Assembly (NCBI GenBank): GCA_965248765.1
Contig: CBDFKF010000004.1
Location: forward strand, 682,001-746,000
Direction of reading: 5' to 3'
Length of the DNA: 64,000 nucleotides
DNA from: CBDFKF01 sp965248765
GTDB lineage: Bacteria; Pseudomonadota; Alphaproteobacteria; VGEJ01
How positions within the stretch are numbered: the first letter of the stretch is position 1; the number at the start of each line of letters is the position of its first letter. Shown here piece after piece: positions 1 through 8,103 of the stretch. The translations under genes were made by a program, and so were the position numbers. Below the pieces are notes generated by a model. The model saw only the letters and a list, made by a program, of their open reading frames with translations. It had not been told where the DNA came from and made no database searches.

Positions 1-228
1 TGCCAACGCATCGCATTCGGCCGACGAGGTGAGATCGAGCTTAACCAGGACGATGCGCTCGCCCCGCGGGTCGAGTTCGCTCACCACTTCCTTGATCTTC
101 TCGTCGTTGTGATAGGTGAGCACTATGCTGGCGCCACATTCGAAAAAGTATCGAGCCGTTGCCCGGCCGACCCCGCCGCTCGAGCCGGTTAATACCAGGA
201 CCTTGTCCGCGAAATCATAGTTTGCCAT
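1..228 (-). CDS. SDR family oxidoreductase, N-terminal part (runs off the window)
   Basis: Reverse-strand reading from ATG at 228 gives 76 codons open to the window edge. The start MANYDFADKVLVLTG followed by SSGGVG is the TGxxxGxG dinucleotide-binding motif of short-chain dehydrogenases/reductases, and the next part has the beta-alpha-beta pattern with an Asp after a hydrophobic strand (VLVKLDLT). The catalytic Tyr-Lys region lies outside the window, so the substrate cannot be inferred. It is divergent from hspQ. Confidence 0.8.
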   Translation of the reverse strand, partial: MANYDFADKVLVLTGSSGGVGRATARYFFECGASIVLTYHNDEKIKEVVSELDPRGERIVLVKLDLTSSAECDALA

Positions 229-355
229 CGCACCCACTCGTCGGCGCAGCGCCTCCCGTTGGATTATTGGGCCGGCACGAGGCCGTGTCAAAGCGCGCGA
301 GCGACGGCACTGTGGCTGTGTTAGGCTCTTGGCGCGCGGGGCGCAGGCAGCAGTG

Positions 356-673
356 ATGAGCGAGACGACAGCCAAGTTCTCGATCGGCCAACTCGTTCAC
401 CATGCCAGGTTCGACTATCGCGGCGTGGTGTTCGATGTCGATCCCGTCTTCAGCGGAAGTGAGGAGTGGTACGAACAAGTGGCGCGTTCGCGGCCGCCCA
501 GGGACCGGCCCTGGTACCACGTCCTACCCGATGGCACATCACACGCTACCTACGTGGCCGAGCGACATCTCGAGGCGGACACCTCAGACCTGCCCATCCG
601 GCATCCGGCGCTGAGCCAGTTCTTCGAGACGCAGGAAACGGGTCGCTACATTCCGAGACGAACGGCAAGCTGA
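356..673 (+). CDS. hspQ: Heat shock protein HspQ / hemimethylated-DNA-binding YccV-like
   Basis: 105 residues beginning MSETTAKFSIGQLVHHARFD. The order GQLVHH, YRGVVFDVDP, PWYHVLPDG and YVAERHLE matches the HspQ/YccV-like domain along its full length. In Enterobacteria HspQ is a small heat-shock factor that modulates Lon and DnaA turnover; that role is family knowledge, not seen here. ATG 356 is preferred over a start 27 nt upstream because the family starts with this short leader. The stop is immediately followed by the ATG of the VOC gene at 674, so the two are likely co-transcribed. Confidence 0.88.
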   Translation: MSETTAKFSIGQLVHHARFDYRGVVFDVDPVFSGSEEWYEQVARSRPPRDRPWYHVLPDGTSHATYVAERHLEADTSDLPIRHPALSQFFETQETGRYIPRRTAS

Positions 674-1105
674 ATGCGCCCGGCGCTTACGCACCTCGCG
701 CTGCACGTGCGCGACCTCGAAGCCTGTATCACATTTTATCAGGACTACTGCGGACTCTCATTGATCCACGAGCGTGAGGCCGGTACCGAGCGCGTCGTAT
801 GGCTGGCCGAGGCGGGCCGGGAACAGGCCTTCGTGCTGGTGCTGCTGCCGGGTGGGCCGGGGCGCGACCAGGAAGAGCGCGATTTCAGTCACCTGGGTTT
901 CGCCCTCGGGAATCCGGAGGCTGTAGATGCGATCGCTGCGAGAGCCGAAGACGAGGGTCGGCTTCTTTGGTCGCCGCGCCGCGAGCCGTACCCGGTTGGC
1001 TACTATTGTGGGATGCGGGATCCCGACGGCAACTTCGTCGAGTTCAGCTACGGTCAACCGCTTGGGCCCGGCGCGGAGGCGCTCGGTGACGCTCCGGGCG
1101 CGTGA
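674..1105 (+). CDS. VOC-family glyoxalase/dioxygenase-like protein
   Basis: 143 residues with the vicinal-oxygen-chelate fold pattern: an early metal-ligand His in LTHLALHVRD, an internal conserved HLGFAL (second half-domain), and a terminal DPDGNFVEFSYG with the Glu ligand. This His...His...Glu order is typical of lactoylglutathione-lyase-like proteins that act on methylglyoxal adducts or related small substrates. The exact substrate cannot be read from sequence. It abuts hspQ and its last codons overlap the NUDIX gene by 20 nt. Confidence 0.82.
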   Translation: MRPALTHLALHVRDLEACITFYQDYCGLSLIHEREAGTERVVWLAEAGREQAFVLVLLPGGPGRDQEERDFSHLGFALGNPEAVDAIAARAEDEGRLLWSPRREPYPVGYYCGMRDPDGNFVEFSYGQPLGPGAEALGDAPGA

Positions 1106-1754
1106 CACGGTGCATCGTTTCGGCCGTGATGATGTCACCATCATATCTCGAGAGACGGTCTTTCGCGGCTATTTCCGGGTCGATCGCTACCTGCTCTGCC
1201 ACCGGCTCTTCGGTGGGGCATGGAGCCGGCCGCTTACACGCGAAGTGTTCGAGCGAGGTCATGCGGTCGCTGTTTTGCCATACGACCCAGTGCGTGATTC
1301 CGTCGTGCTCATCGAACAGTTCCGCGTCGGGCCTCTCGCCGCGGGCGACGGACCCTGGCTTCTCGAGGTGATCGCCGGCATCATCGAGGAAGGTGAAGTG
1401 CCCGAAGACGTAGCGCGACGCGAAACCCGCGAGGAAACCGACCTCAACATCGGCGCACTTGAACCGATTGCGGACTACTACGCCAGTCCCGGCGGAACGA
1501 GCGAACGAGTTCGCGTGTTTTGCGCTCTGGCCGATGTCCGCGGCGCGGGCGGCATCCATGGCAATGCTGCGGAGGGCGAGGACATTCGCGTCGCCGTCAT
1601 GGGCTTCGAGGCCGCCCTCGCGGCGCTTGAGGACGGGCGCGTTCGAGCGAGCCCGGCGGTCGTCGGCTTGCAGTGGCTTGCACTAAACCGCACGCGCCTG
1701 CGCACCGCGTGGAGGACTGGCGCAGACTTGCCACGGCAACCGGCCCCCCGCTAG
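1086..1754 (+). CDS. nudF: NUDIX hydrolase, ADP-ribose pyrophosphatase type
   Basis: The NUDIX box is present: G(x5)E then ARRETREETDLN (REXXEE) around residues 96-118 from the chosen start. The downstream YYASPGGTSERV segment is the sequence signature of ADP-ribose pyrophosphatases (ADP-ribose to AMP + ribose-5-phosphate). GTG 1086 overlaps the end of the VOC gene by 20 nt and begins VTLRARDTVHRFG; the frame is open further upstream but that part is only the antisense-like shadow of the VOC gene. GTG 1110 is an alternative start. Length about 222 aa fits the family. Confidence 0.8.
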   Translation: MTLRARDTVHRFGRDDVTIISRETVFRGYFRVDRYLLCHRLFGGAWSRPLTREVFERGHAVAVLPYDPVRDSVVLIEQFRVGPLAAGDGPWLLEVIAGIIEEGEVPEDVARRETREETDLNIGALEPIADYYASPGGTSERVRVFCALADVRGAGGIHGNAAEGEDIRVAVMGFEAALAALEDGRVRASPAVVGLQWLALNRTRLRTAWRTGADLPRQPAPR

Positions 1755-1784
1755 ATTGCGCAATCGCACAAAGCAGTCGGCGCT

Positions 1785-2795
1785 ATGGACATCCGGAACG
1801 GATTCTGCGAGGCCATCGGCAACACGCCGCTCATCCGCCTTCCACGTCTCTCCGAGGAGACGGGCTGCAATATCCTCGGCAAAGCCGAGTTTGTGAACCC
1901 CGGTGGGTCGGTCAAAGACCGCGCCGCGCTGTACATCATTCGCGATGCGGAGGAGAGGGGATTATTGAAGCCGGGTGGCACGGTAGTTGAGGGCACCGCG
2001 GGCAATACCGGTATAGGTCTTGCGCTTGTCGGCAACGCGCTCGGTTATCGGACCGTAATTGTTATTCCAGACACACAAAGCCAAGAGAAAATAGATATGT
2101 TGCGACTGTGCGGCGCCGAGGTCCTGCCGGTGCCGGCTGTCCCCTACAAAGACCCGAACAACTACGTCAAGTACTCGGGTCGGTTGGCTGACGAGCTTGC
2201 GGAGACCGAGCCCAACGGAGCCATCTGGGCGAATCAGTTCGACAACGTCGCTAACCGCCGAGCACATGTCGAGGGCACCGGGCCCGAGATCTGGCAGCAG
2301 ACGGACGGCGCGGTCGATGCCTTCACATGTTCTATCGGCACCGGCGGTACACTGGGCGGCGTCAGCATGTATCTCAAAAAACAGCGCGACGATGTCGTGA
2401 TCGCCGCGGCAGATCCGATGGGAGCCGCACTCTATCATTATTACGCCCACGGCGAGCTCAAGGCAGAGGGCAGCTCGATCACCGAGGGGATCGGCCAAGG
2501 CCGAGTCACTGAGAACCTGGTGGGCGTCGATGTCGATCGGGCTTATCAGATCCCCGATGAGGAGGCCCTGCCGTACATCTTCGATCTTCTGCGTCATGAG
2601 GGACTTTGCCTTGGCGGCTCAAGTGGCATCAACGTTGCTGGTGCCATGCGCCTCGCCAGGGAGATGGGTCCGGGCCACACCATCGTTACGATCCTCGCCG
2701 ACTTCGGTACGCGGTATCAGAGCAAGCTGTTCAACCCCGCTTTTCTGAAAGAGAAGGGGCTGCCGTTCCCGGACTGGCTCGACACGGTGAACTGA
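1785..2795 (+). CDS. cysK: Cysteine synthase A (O-acetylserine sulfhydrylase)
   Basis: 336 residues of a PLP fold-type II enzyme forming L-cysteine from O-acetylserine and sulfide. The PLP lysine is Lys44 in PGGSVKDRAA, the substrate loop TAGNTG follows at about residue 70, the phosphate-binding loop GTGGT is at about 180, and the C-terminal GGSSGINVAGA segment is the conserved serine-bearing PLP-N1 region. The C-terminus (LFNPAFLKEKGLPFPDWL) resembles the longer alphaproteobacterial CysK subgroup. The stop overlaps the next ATG (2795), so the AlaX gene is translationally coupled. Confidence 0.9.
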   Translation: MDIRNGFCEAIGNTPLIRLPRLSEETGCNILGKAEFVNPGGSVKDRAALYIIRDAEERGLLKPGGTVVEGTAGNTGIGLALVGNALGYRTVIVIPDTQSQEKIDMLRLCGAEVLPVPAVPYKDPNNYVKYSGRLADELAETEPNGAIWANQFDNVANRRAHVEGTGPEIWQQTDGAVDAFTCSIGTGGTLGGVSMYLKKQRDDVVIAAADPMGAALYHYYAHGELKAEGSSITEGIGQGRVTENLVGVDVDRAYQIPDEEALPYIFDLLRHEGLCLGGSSGINVAGAMRLAREMGPGHTIVTILADFGTRYQSKLFNPAFLKEKGLPFPDWLDTVN

Positions 2796-3523
2796 TGACC
2801 GAACTGGTATTTCGCGACGATTCCTATGCGGGGAGCTGTGAGGCGACTGTCACTGCAAGCGGCGAACAGGGAATAGAACTCGACCGGACGGTGTTCTATC
2901 CGATGGGTGGAGGCCAGCCGGGCGACATCGGTGTATTGCGCCCGCTCGACGGCGAGGGACCTGCGACAACGATCATCGATACCCGCAAGGGCGAGGTGCC
3001 CGACAGCGTCGTCCACGTACCAGCGGACAACTCCGCGGCTCTTGCTCCGGGCACGCGCGTCAAGGCCGAAATCGATTGGACGCGACGCCACCGTTTGATG
3101 CGAGTGCACAGCTGTCTGCACCTATTGTCCGCCGTGTTGCCGTATCCGGTGACCGGCGGGCAAATAAGTGATGGTAAGGGCCGCCTCGACTTCGATATTC
3201 CCGAATCGGTCCTAGACAAGGAAGAGATCACTACCAAACTCAACGCGCTGATAGCCGAAGGCCGTCCGGTGCTTTCCGAGCTGATCGGCGATGACGAACT
3301 GGCCGCGCAACCGGATCTTGTGAAAACGATGGCGGTCAAGCCGCCGACTGGTCAAGGCACAGTGCGCTTGATCAGGATCGAGGGGCTCGATCTCCAGCCA
3401 TGCGGTGGCACCCACGTGCGCGCCACAAACGAAATCGGCGAGGTCGTCGTCACCAAGATCCAAAAGAAGGGGCGCCTTAATCGCCGCGTGGCAATAGAAC
3501 TCGTTGACACTTCAACATCATAG
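2795..3523 (+). CDS. alaX: Alanyl-tRNA editing protein (AlaX family)
   Basis: 242 residues. The editing-domain zinc ligands are visible: HSCLH (HxxxH) at about residue 106 and CGGTH at about residue 202, the standard four ligands of AlaRS/ThrRS-type editing domains. It has an N-terminal glycine-rich DRTVFYPMGGGQPGD segment typical of AlaX-M proteins. The family hydrolyses mischarged Ser- or Gly-tRNA(Ala) in trans. It starts with an ATG overlapping the cysK stop by one base. The longer open frame upstream is inside cysK and is not expected to be translated. Confidence 0.9.
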   Translation: MTELVFRDDSYAGSCEATVTASGEQGIELDRTVFYPMGGGQPGDIGVLRPLDGEGPATTIIDTRKGEVPDSVVHVPADNSAALAPGTRVKAEIDWTRRHRLMRVHSCLHLLSAVLPYPVTGGQISDGKGRLDFDIPESVLDKEEITTKLNALIAEGRPVLSELIGDDELAAQPDLVKTMAVKPPTGQGTVRLIRIEGLDLQPCGGTHVRATNEIGEVVVTKIQKKGRLNRRVAIELVDTSTS

Positions 3524-3535
3524 TCCCTGTTTTTC

Positions 3536-4387
3536 ATGTCTAGCACGAAGACCGAAGCACTCGTGGCGACGGCCTGGCTCGGCGATCACTTAGGCGACGA
3601 TCAGGTCCGGGTCGTCGATGGTTCTTGGTATTTGCCACAGCAGAATCGGGATCCGCGTGCCGAGTTTGCCGATGCACATCTTCCGGGAGCACGGTTCTTC
3701 GACATCGATGCGATTTCGGATGCGAATAACCCTCTTCCCCACATGCTGCCGGCGCCGGAGGCGTTCGGCTCGGCGGTCGGCACCCTTGGGATCGGAAACG
3801 CCGATCACGTCATCGCCTATGACGGCGGCGGACTGATGAGCGCTGCGCGGGTGTGGTGGATGTTCAGAGTCTTTGGCCACGACCGCGTGTCGGTCCTGGA
3901 TGGCGGCCTACCGAAGTGGCGCGCGGAAGCAAGAGCGATCGAGAGCGGTGTAGAGGGTACCGGTGCTCGCCGCTTCGAAGCGTCACCATTCCGCGCGGAG
4001 CTGGTCCGTAGCGTGGAGCAGATGCGCACCAACCTCGACGCCGAAACCGAGCATGTGGTCGATGCACGGAGTTATGGCCGGTTCACAGGGAGCGAGCCAG
4101 AGGTGCGACCGGGCCTTCGCAGTGGCCATATTCCCAATAGTCGCAACGTGCCGTTCACGGAGCTGTTTTTGCCAGACGGCACGATGCGGAATCCCGACGA
4201 CCTAAGGCGAGCATTCGAACATGGCGGCGTTAGCCTCGACCGCCCCATCACGACGAGCTGCGGCTCAGGGATCACTGCGGCAGTGTTAGCGCTTGGCCTC
4301 CACGTGCTCGACCACGAACAGGTGGCGCTCTATGACGGAAGCTGGGTCGAGTGGGGCGGCCGCACGGACCTGCCCATCGAACGCTAA
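3536..4387 (+). CDS. sseA: Sulfurtransferase, 3-mercaptopyruvate type (two rhodanese domains)
   Basis: 283 residues with two rhodanese domains; the active-site loop in the second domain reads CGSGIT, the CG[S/T]G[V/I]T form of 3-mercaptopyruvate sulfurtransferases rather than the CRKG of thiosulfate sulfurtransferases. GHIPNSRNVPF and the WVEWG end also match. It transfers sulfane sulfur from mercaptopyruvate to thiol acceptors. It lies 12 nt after alaX in a cysK-alaX-sseA arrangement that links cysteine synthesis, tRNA proofreading and cysteine breakdown. Confidence 0.88.
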   Translation: MSSTKTEALVATAWLGDHLGDDQVRVVDGSWYLPQQNRDPRAEFADAHLPGARFFDIDAISDANNPLPHMLPAPEAFGSAVGTLGIGNADHVIAYDGGGLMSAARVWWMFRVFGHDRVSVLDGGLPKWRAEARAIESGVEGTGARRFEASPFRAELVRSVEQMRTNLDAETEHVVDARSYGRFTGSEPEVRPGLRSGHIPNSRNVPFTELFLPDGTMRNPDDLRRAFEHGGVSLDRPITTSCGSGITAAVLALGLHVLDHEQVALYDGSWVEWGGRTDLPIER

Positions 4388-4389
4388 GC

Positions 4390-4950
4390 ATGACGGGCGC
4401 GGCCAGCGGCACGCCGGGCTCGATGGATGCCGTCATCACCTATCTCGAAATGCGCGAGCCACCGAGCCTGCCACCGCTTCACGCTCCGCTCGGAAAATTC
4501 GCCCTCATGCGCGCCGAAAGTCCGCCACTCTCCTTCTACAAATACCTCTACGGCACCGTCGGCGAGGGGTACTATTGGACCGAGCGAAAGGTGCTAAGCA
4601 ACCGCAGGCTTAAAGCGATAATCGAGGACGAGCGCGTTGAGATCCACGTTCCGTATGTGGGTGGCGTACCAGCCGGATATTCGGAGCTCGACTGCCGGGA
4701 AGCCCCCGAGATCGAGCTCTCGTACTTCGGCCTGATGCCGTATTTCGTCGGTCGCGGGCTCGGCAGCTACTTTCTCAACTGGACCATCCGCCACGCCTGG
4801 GACCAAAAGCCATCGCGCCTGTGGGTCCACACCAATACCCTCGACCACCCACGTGCTCTGCCGCTCTATCAGCAGATGGGATTTACTCCGTACGCGCGGC
4901 GCACGGTCACCATCGACCCCGACCCGAATCCGGCGCGCGATCCGGACTAG
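4390..4950 (+). CDS. GNAT family N-acetyltransferase
   Basis: 186 residues from ATG 4390, two bases after the sseA stop. The acetyl-CoA pyrophosphate loop is VGRGLGSYFL (R/Q-x-x-G-x-G/A) after a beta strand LSYFGLMPYF, followed by the typical C-terminal ALPLYQQMGFTPY (alpha-4/beta-6). This is a complete GNAT domain with a short N-terminal extension. The acceptor substrate is unknown; the position after the sulfur cluster is suggestive only. Confidence 0.82.
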   Translation: MTGAASGTPGSMDAVITYLEMREPPSLPPLHAPLGKFALMRAESPPLSFYKYLYGTVGEGYYWTERKVLSNRRLKAIIEDERVEIHVPYVGGVPAGYSELDCREAPEIELSYFGLMPYFVGRGLGSYFLNWTIRHAWDQKPSRLWVHTNTLDHPRALPLYQQMGFTPYARRTVTIDPDPNPARDPD

Positions 4951-4977
4951 ATCGCGGCCGCAGCGCCGGCCGAGCCA

Positions 4978-5763
4978 TCAATGCTCGAGGATTTGGCTTA
5001 GGAAGAGTTGAGTCCGCTCGCTGCGTGGATTGGAGAAGAAGGTCTCGGGCTCGGCGGCCTCGATGATCTCGCCATCGTCCATGAAGATCATGCGATCAGC
5101 GACGGTGCGCGCGAAACCCATTTCGTGGCTCACGCACACCATGGTCATGCCCTCGTCGGCCAGGCTGACCATGACGTCGAGCACTTCCTTGATCATCTCC
5201 GGATCAAGCGCGGAGGTGGGTTCATCGAACAACATTATCTTGGGGCTCATGCACAACGAGCGGGCGATGGCGACACGTTGTTGCTGGCCACCGGAGAGCT
5301 GCGCCGGGTACTTGTCCGCCTGCTCGGGGATGCGCACGCGCTCGAGGTAGGTCATCGCGAGCTGGCGCGCCTCGGCGCGCGGCATATTGCGCACCCACAC
5401 CGGCGCCAGCATCAGGTTTTCGATCGCGGTGAGGTGCGGGAAAAGGTTGAAGCTCTGAAACACCATGCCGACCTCACGGCGCACAGCATCGATGTTCTTA
5501 AGATCGTTACTGAGCTCGACCCCGTCGACGACGATACGGCCACGCTGATGCTCCTCAAGCCTATTGATGCACCGGATCAGCGTCGACTTGCCCGACCCAG
5601 AAGGCCCGCAGATAACGATGCGTTCACTGCGGTCGATCGTGAGGTTGATGTCCTTCAGCACATGGAAGTCGCCGAACCATTTATGAACGCCGTCCATCTC
5701 GATCATCCACCGCTTGGTGGTATCGGGCGGCGGCGGATCGGCGCCATAGCCGGTTTCCGTCAT
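4978..5763 (-). CDS. aapP: Amino-acid ABC transporter ATP-binding protein (AapP type)
   Basis: 261 residues. Walker A GPSGSGKST at 53-61, signature LSGGQQQR, Walker B IMLFDEPTSAL and the switch His in CVSHEMGFA are all intact, as in polar-amino-acid transport ATPases (GlnQ/AapP). It energises the two permeases encoded just upstream. Its ATG overlaps the AapM stop by 4 nt, indicating translational coupling as the last gene of a four-gene minus-strand operon. Confidence 0.92.
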   Translation of the reverse strand: MTETGYGADPPPPDTTKRWMIEMDGVHKWFGDFHVLKDINLTIDRSERIVICGPSGSGKSTLIRCINRLEEHQRGRIVVDGVELSNDLKNIDAVRREVGMVFQSFNLFPHLTAIENLMLAPVWVRNMPRAEARQLAMTYLERVRIPEQADKYPAQLSGGQQQRVAIARSLCMSPKIMLFDEPTSALDPEMIKEVLDVMVSLADEGMTMVCVSHEMGFARTVADRMIFMDDGEIIEAAEPETFFSNPRSERTQLFLSQILEH

Positions 5764-6857
5764 CGGCGCTGACTAGTCTCGAACTCGCGCTCTAGGTACA
5801 GACTGTAGCGCGACATGAAGAAGCAGAAGGCGAAGTAGATCAGCGCGATGAACACGTAGCCCTCGATGAAGAAGGCGCGCCACTCGGGATCAGCGATCGC
5901 CTGCCGCGTCGCGAGCAGAAGGTCAGTCAAGCTGACGATGGCGACCAGTGACGTGTCTTTGAATGTCCCGATGAAGGTGTTGACGATCGGCGGGATCACG
6001 ATACGGATGGCCTGCGGCAGGATGATCTTGCCGGTCATCTGCCAGTAGCCGAGGCCGAGCGCTCGCGCCGCCTCGTATTGGCCCACGGGGATCGCCTGCA
6101 GGCCACCGCGGATGACCTCGGCAAGGTAGGCGGCCGCGAACAGGATGATCGCCACCTGGGCGCGCAATAGCGCGTTGAGATTGACGCCGCTCGGCAGAAA
6201 CAGCGGCAGCATGAAAGAGGCCATGAACAGCAGGCTGATCAACGGCACGCCGCGAATCAGCTCGATGTAGGCGACGGAGAAGGCGCGTATGACCGGCATT
6301 TGCGAACGCCGCCCGAGCGCCAGGAAGATCGAGAGCGGGAAGGCGACGACGATGCCGACAACCGACAGGACAAGCGTCAACGGCAGGCCGCCCCAGAGGG
6401 CCGTCTCGACATACGTGAGGCCGAGGACCCCACCCCACATCAGGATGGCAAATAACACAACAGCTCCGGCCCACAGCAGGGCGAGCCAGGGCTTCCAGTT
6501 GGCGCGGCTGCAGCTCAGGGCCAGCGTGACGATGAGGATAACCACGCTGAGCAAGGGGCGCCACTGCTCGTCGAACGGGAAACGGCCGAAGAGAATCAGC
6601 CGATACTTCTCGTGGAGGAACGCCCAGCATGCGCCTTCGGCGGCCTTGCATACCCCCGGCTCAACCGCGCCCCACACCGCCTCCAGAAAGACCCAGTCGA
6701 GAATGGGCGGGACGACGCTCAAGAGGACGAGGAGCGCCACCAGTGTCAGGATAGTGTTCCATGGGCTGCTGAACAGGTTGGCGCGAAGCCATCCCATCAC
6801 ACCACGCGTGCTCGGAGGTGGTCGTACCACGACACTCTCGTGCGCCCGATCGACCAC
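5760..6857 (-). CDS. aapM: Amino-acid ABC transporter permease (AapM type)
   Basis: 365 residues with several hydrophobic spans; the C-terminal half carries the HisM/GlnP-like permease domain with the EAA-type loop EAARALGLGYWQMTGKIILPQA that docks the ATPase. The long N-terminal extension with extra membrane spans and a periplasmic segment containing two Cys is usual for the AapM/BztC subfamily. It starts 1 nt from the end of aapQ and overlaps aapP by 4 nt. Confidence 0.9.
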   Translation of the reverse strand: MVDRAHESVVVRPPPSTRGVMGWLRANLFSSPWNTILTLVALLVLLSVVPPILDWVFLEAVWGAVEPGVCKAAEGACWAFLHEKYRLILFGRFPFDEQWRPLLSVVILIVTLALSCSRANWKPWLALLWAGAVVLFAILMWGGVLGLTYVETALWGGLPLTLVLSVVGIVVAFPLSIFLALGRRSQMPVIRAFSVAYIELIRGVPLISLLFMASFMLPLFLPSGVNLNALLRAQVAIILFAAAYLAEVIRGGLQAIPVGQYEAARALGLGYWQMTGKIILPQAIRIVIPPIVNTFIGTFKDTSLVAIVSLTDLLLATRQAIADPEWRAFFIEGYVFIALIYFAFCFFMSRYSLYLEREFETSQRR

Positions 6858-6858
6858 C

Positions 6859-8052
6859 TCAGCGCTCCACCAGCGCAGCGAGCCGGTTGTACCAGTTCAT
6901 GAACATGGAGATGCCGAGGCTGATCGTGAGGTAGACGGCCATGATGATGGCGATGCACTCGATCGCCTGACCGGTCTGATTGAGGCTGGTATTGGCGATG
7001 GAGATAAGGTCGGGATAGCCAATCGCCACCGCCAGCGAGCTGTTCTTGGCGAGGTTGAGATACTGGCTAGTGACCGGCGGAATGATCACGCGCAATGCCT
7101 GCGGAAGCACGACTAGCCGGAGCACGCGCCCGCGCCTGAGTCCGAGGGCAACCGCCGCCTCGATCTGACCCCAGTTAACGGCGAGAATTCCGCTGCGCAC
7201 GATCTCGGCGATGAAGCCGGCGGTGTAGATGGTCAGCCCGAGCAGAAGAGCCATGAATTCGGGCGTCACCTCGTCGCCGCCTGTATAGCGGAACCGTTTC
7301 CATTCGGGCACGTCCATCGCAAGCGGCGCGCCGGCGAGCACGAATACCAGGGCGGGCGGCACTAGCGCGAGTGCCAGGATTGGCCAAAACAGGGGCTTCG
7401 GCCGGCCGGTCTCGTCCTGCTGGCGCCGAGCCCATCGCCGGTATGCCCAGCCAGCCAGACAGCCGAGGACAAAGGCAGCGATGACGTAGACGTGAACGGG
7501 ATCGTAGAGAGGAACCCCGTAGCTAAGGCCGCTCTTGCTCAAGTACACGCCTGGTAACGGGTTGAGCGCCTCCGTGCTGGTCGGCAGCCCTCCTGTGATC
7601 AAGCTGTACCAGAAGAAGAGCTGCAACAGCACCGGGACGTTGCGTACCGTCTCAACGTAGACGGTCGCCATCTTGGCGATTAGCCAGTTTCTTGACAGTC
7701 TGGCGATACCGACGATCAGGCCGATGACGCTGGCGAGCGCAATGCCGAGCGCCGCCACCTTCAATGTGTTGAGAAAGCCGACAAAAAACGCGCGGAGGTA
7801 GGAATCGGAGGCGTCGAACGGGATCACGCTCTCGCCGATGAAGAACCCGGCTTCCTGATCGAGAAAGCTAAAGCCAGTCCGAATGGCCCGTTCGGCAAGA
7901 TTGTCGAGCGTGTTGGAGACAAGGTAAAGGGCCGCAGCAAGGACCGCAGCGATCAGCAGCCCCTGATAAACGATGGCGCGGGCGGCGCGATCGTTCCAGA
8001 TCGATCCGCGCGCCGGCCGCGCCACTTCCACCCCGGCGGTGTCGCCGGCCAT
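6859..8052 (-). CDS. aapQ: Amino-acid ABC transporter permease (AapQ type)
   Basis: 397 residues; N-terminal membrane segment, a long periplasmic insert and a C-terminal inner-membrane permease domain with the motif EAAVALGLRRGRVLRLVVLPQA. The size and the split hydrophobic pattern match AapQ/BztB, the partner of AapM. It forms a heterodimeric membrane pore for general L-amino-acid uptake. It lies 51 nt after aapJ, separated by a small perfect hairpin. Confidence 0.9.
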   Translation of the reverse strand: MAGDTAGVEVARPARGSIWNDRAARAIVYQGLLIAAVLAAALYLVSNTLDNLAERAIRTGFSFLDQEAGFFIGESVIPFDASDSYLRAFFVGFLNTLKVAALGIALASVIGLIVGIARLSRNWLIAKMATVYVETVRNVPVLLQLFFWYSLITGGLPTSTEALNPLPGVYLSKSGLSYGVPLYDPVHVYVIAAFVLGCLAGWAYRRWARRQQDETGRPKPLFWPILALALVPPALVFVLAGAPLAMDVPEWKRFRYTGGDEVTPEFMALLLGLTIYTAGFIAEIVRSGILAVNWGQIEAAVALGLRRGRVLRLVVLPQALRVIIPPVTSQYLNLAKNSSLAVAIGYPDLISIANTSLNQTGQAIECIAIIMAVYLTISLGISMFMNWYNRLAALVER

Positions 8053-8074
8053 CTACTCAGAGCACGCCGCAACC

Positions 8075-8094
8075 GGCCGCCGTCTGCGGCGGCC
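8075..8094 (-). promoter_or_regulatory. Intercistronic hairpin between aapJ and aapQ
   Basis: Perfect 8-bp stem GGCCGCCG / CGGCGGCC with a TCTG loop in the 51-nt gap between aapJ and aapQ. There is no T-run, so it is more likely an RNA-stabilising or attenuating stem that raises binding-protein mRNA over permease mRNA than a full terminator. Function is inferred from position. Confidence 0.5.
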
Positions 8095-8103
8095 CATCCG
8101 AGC

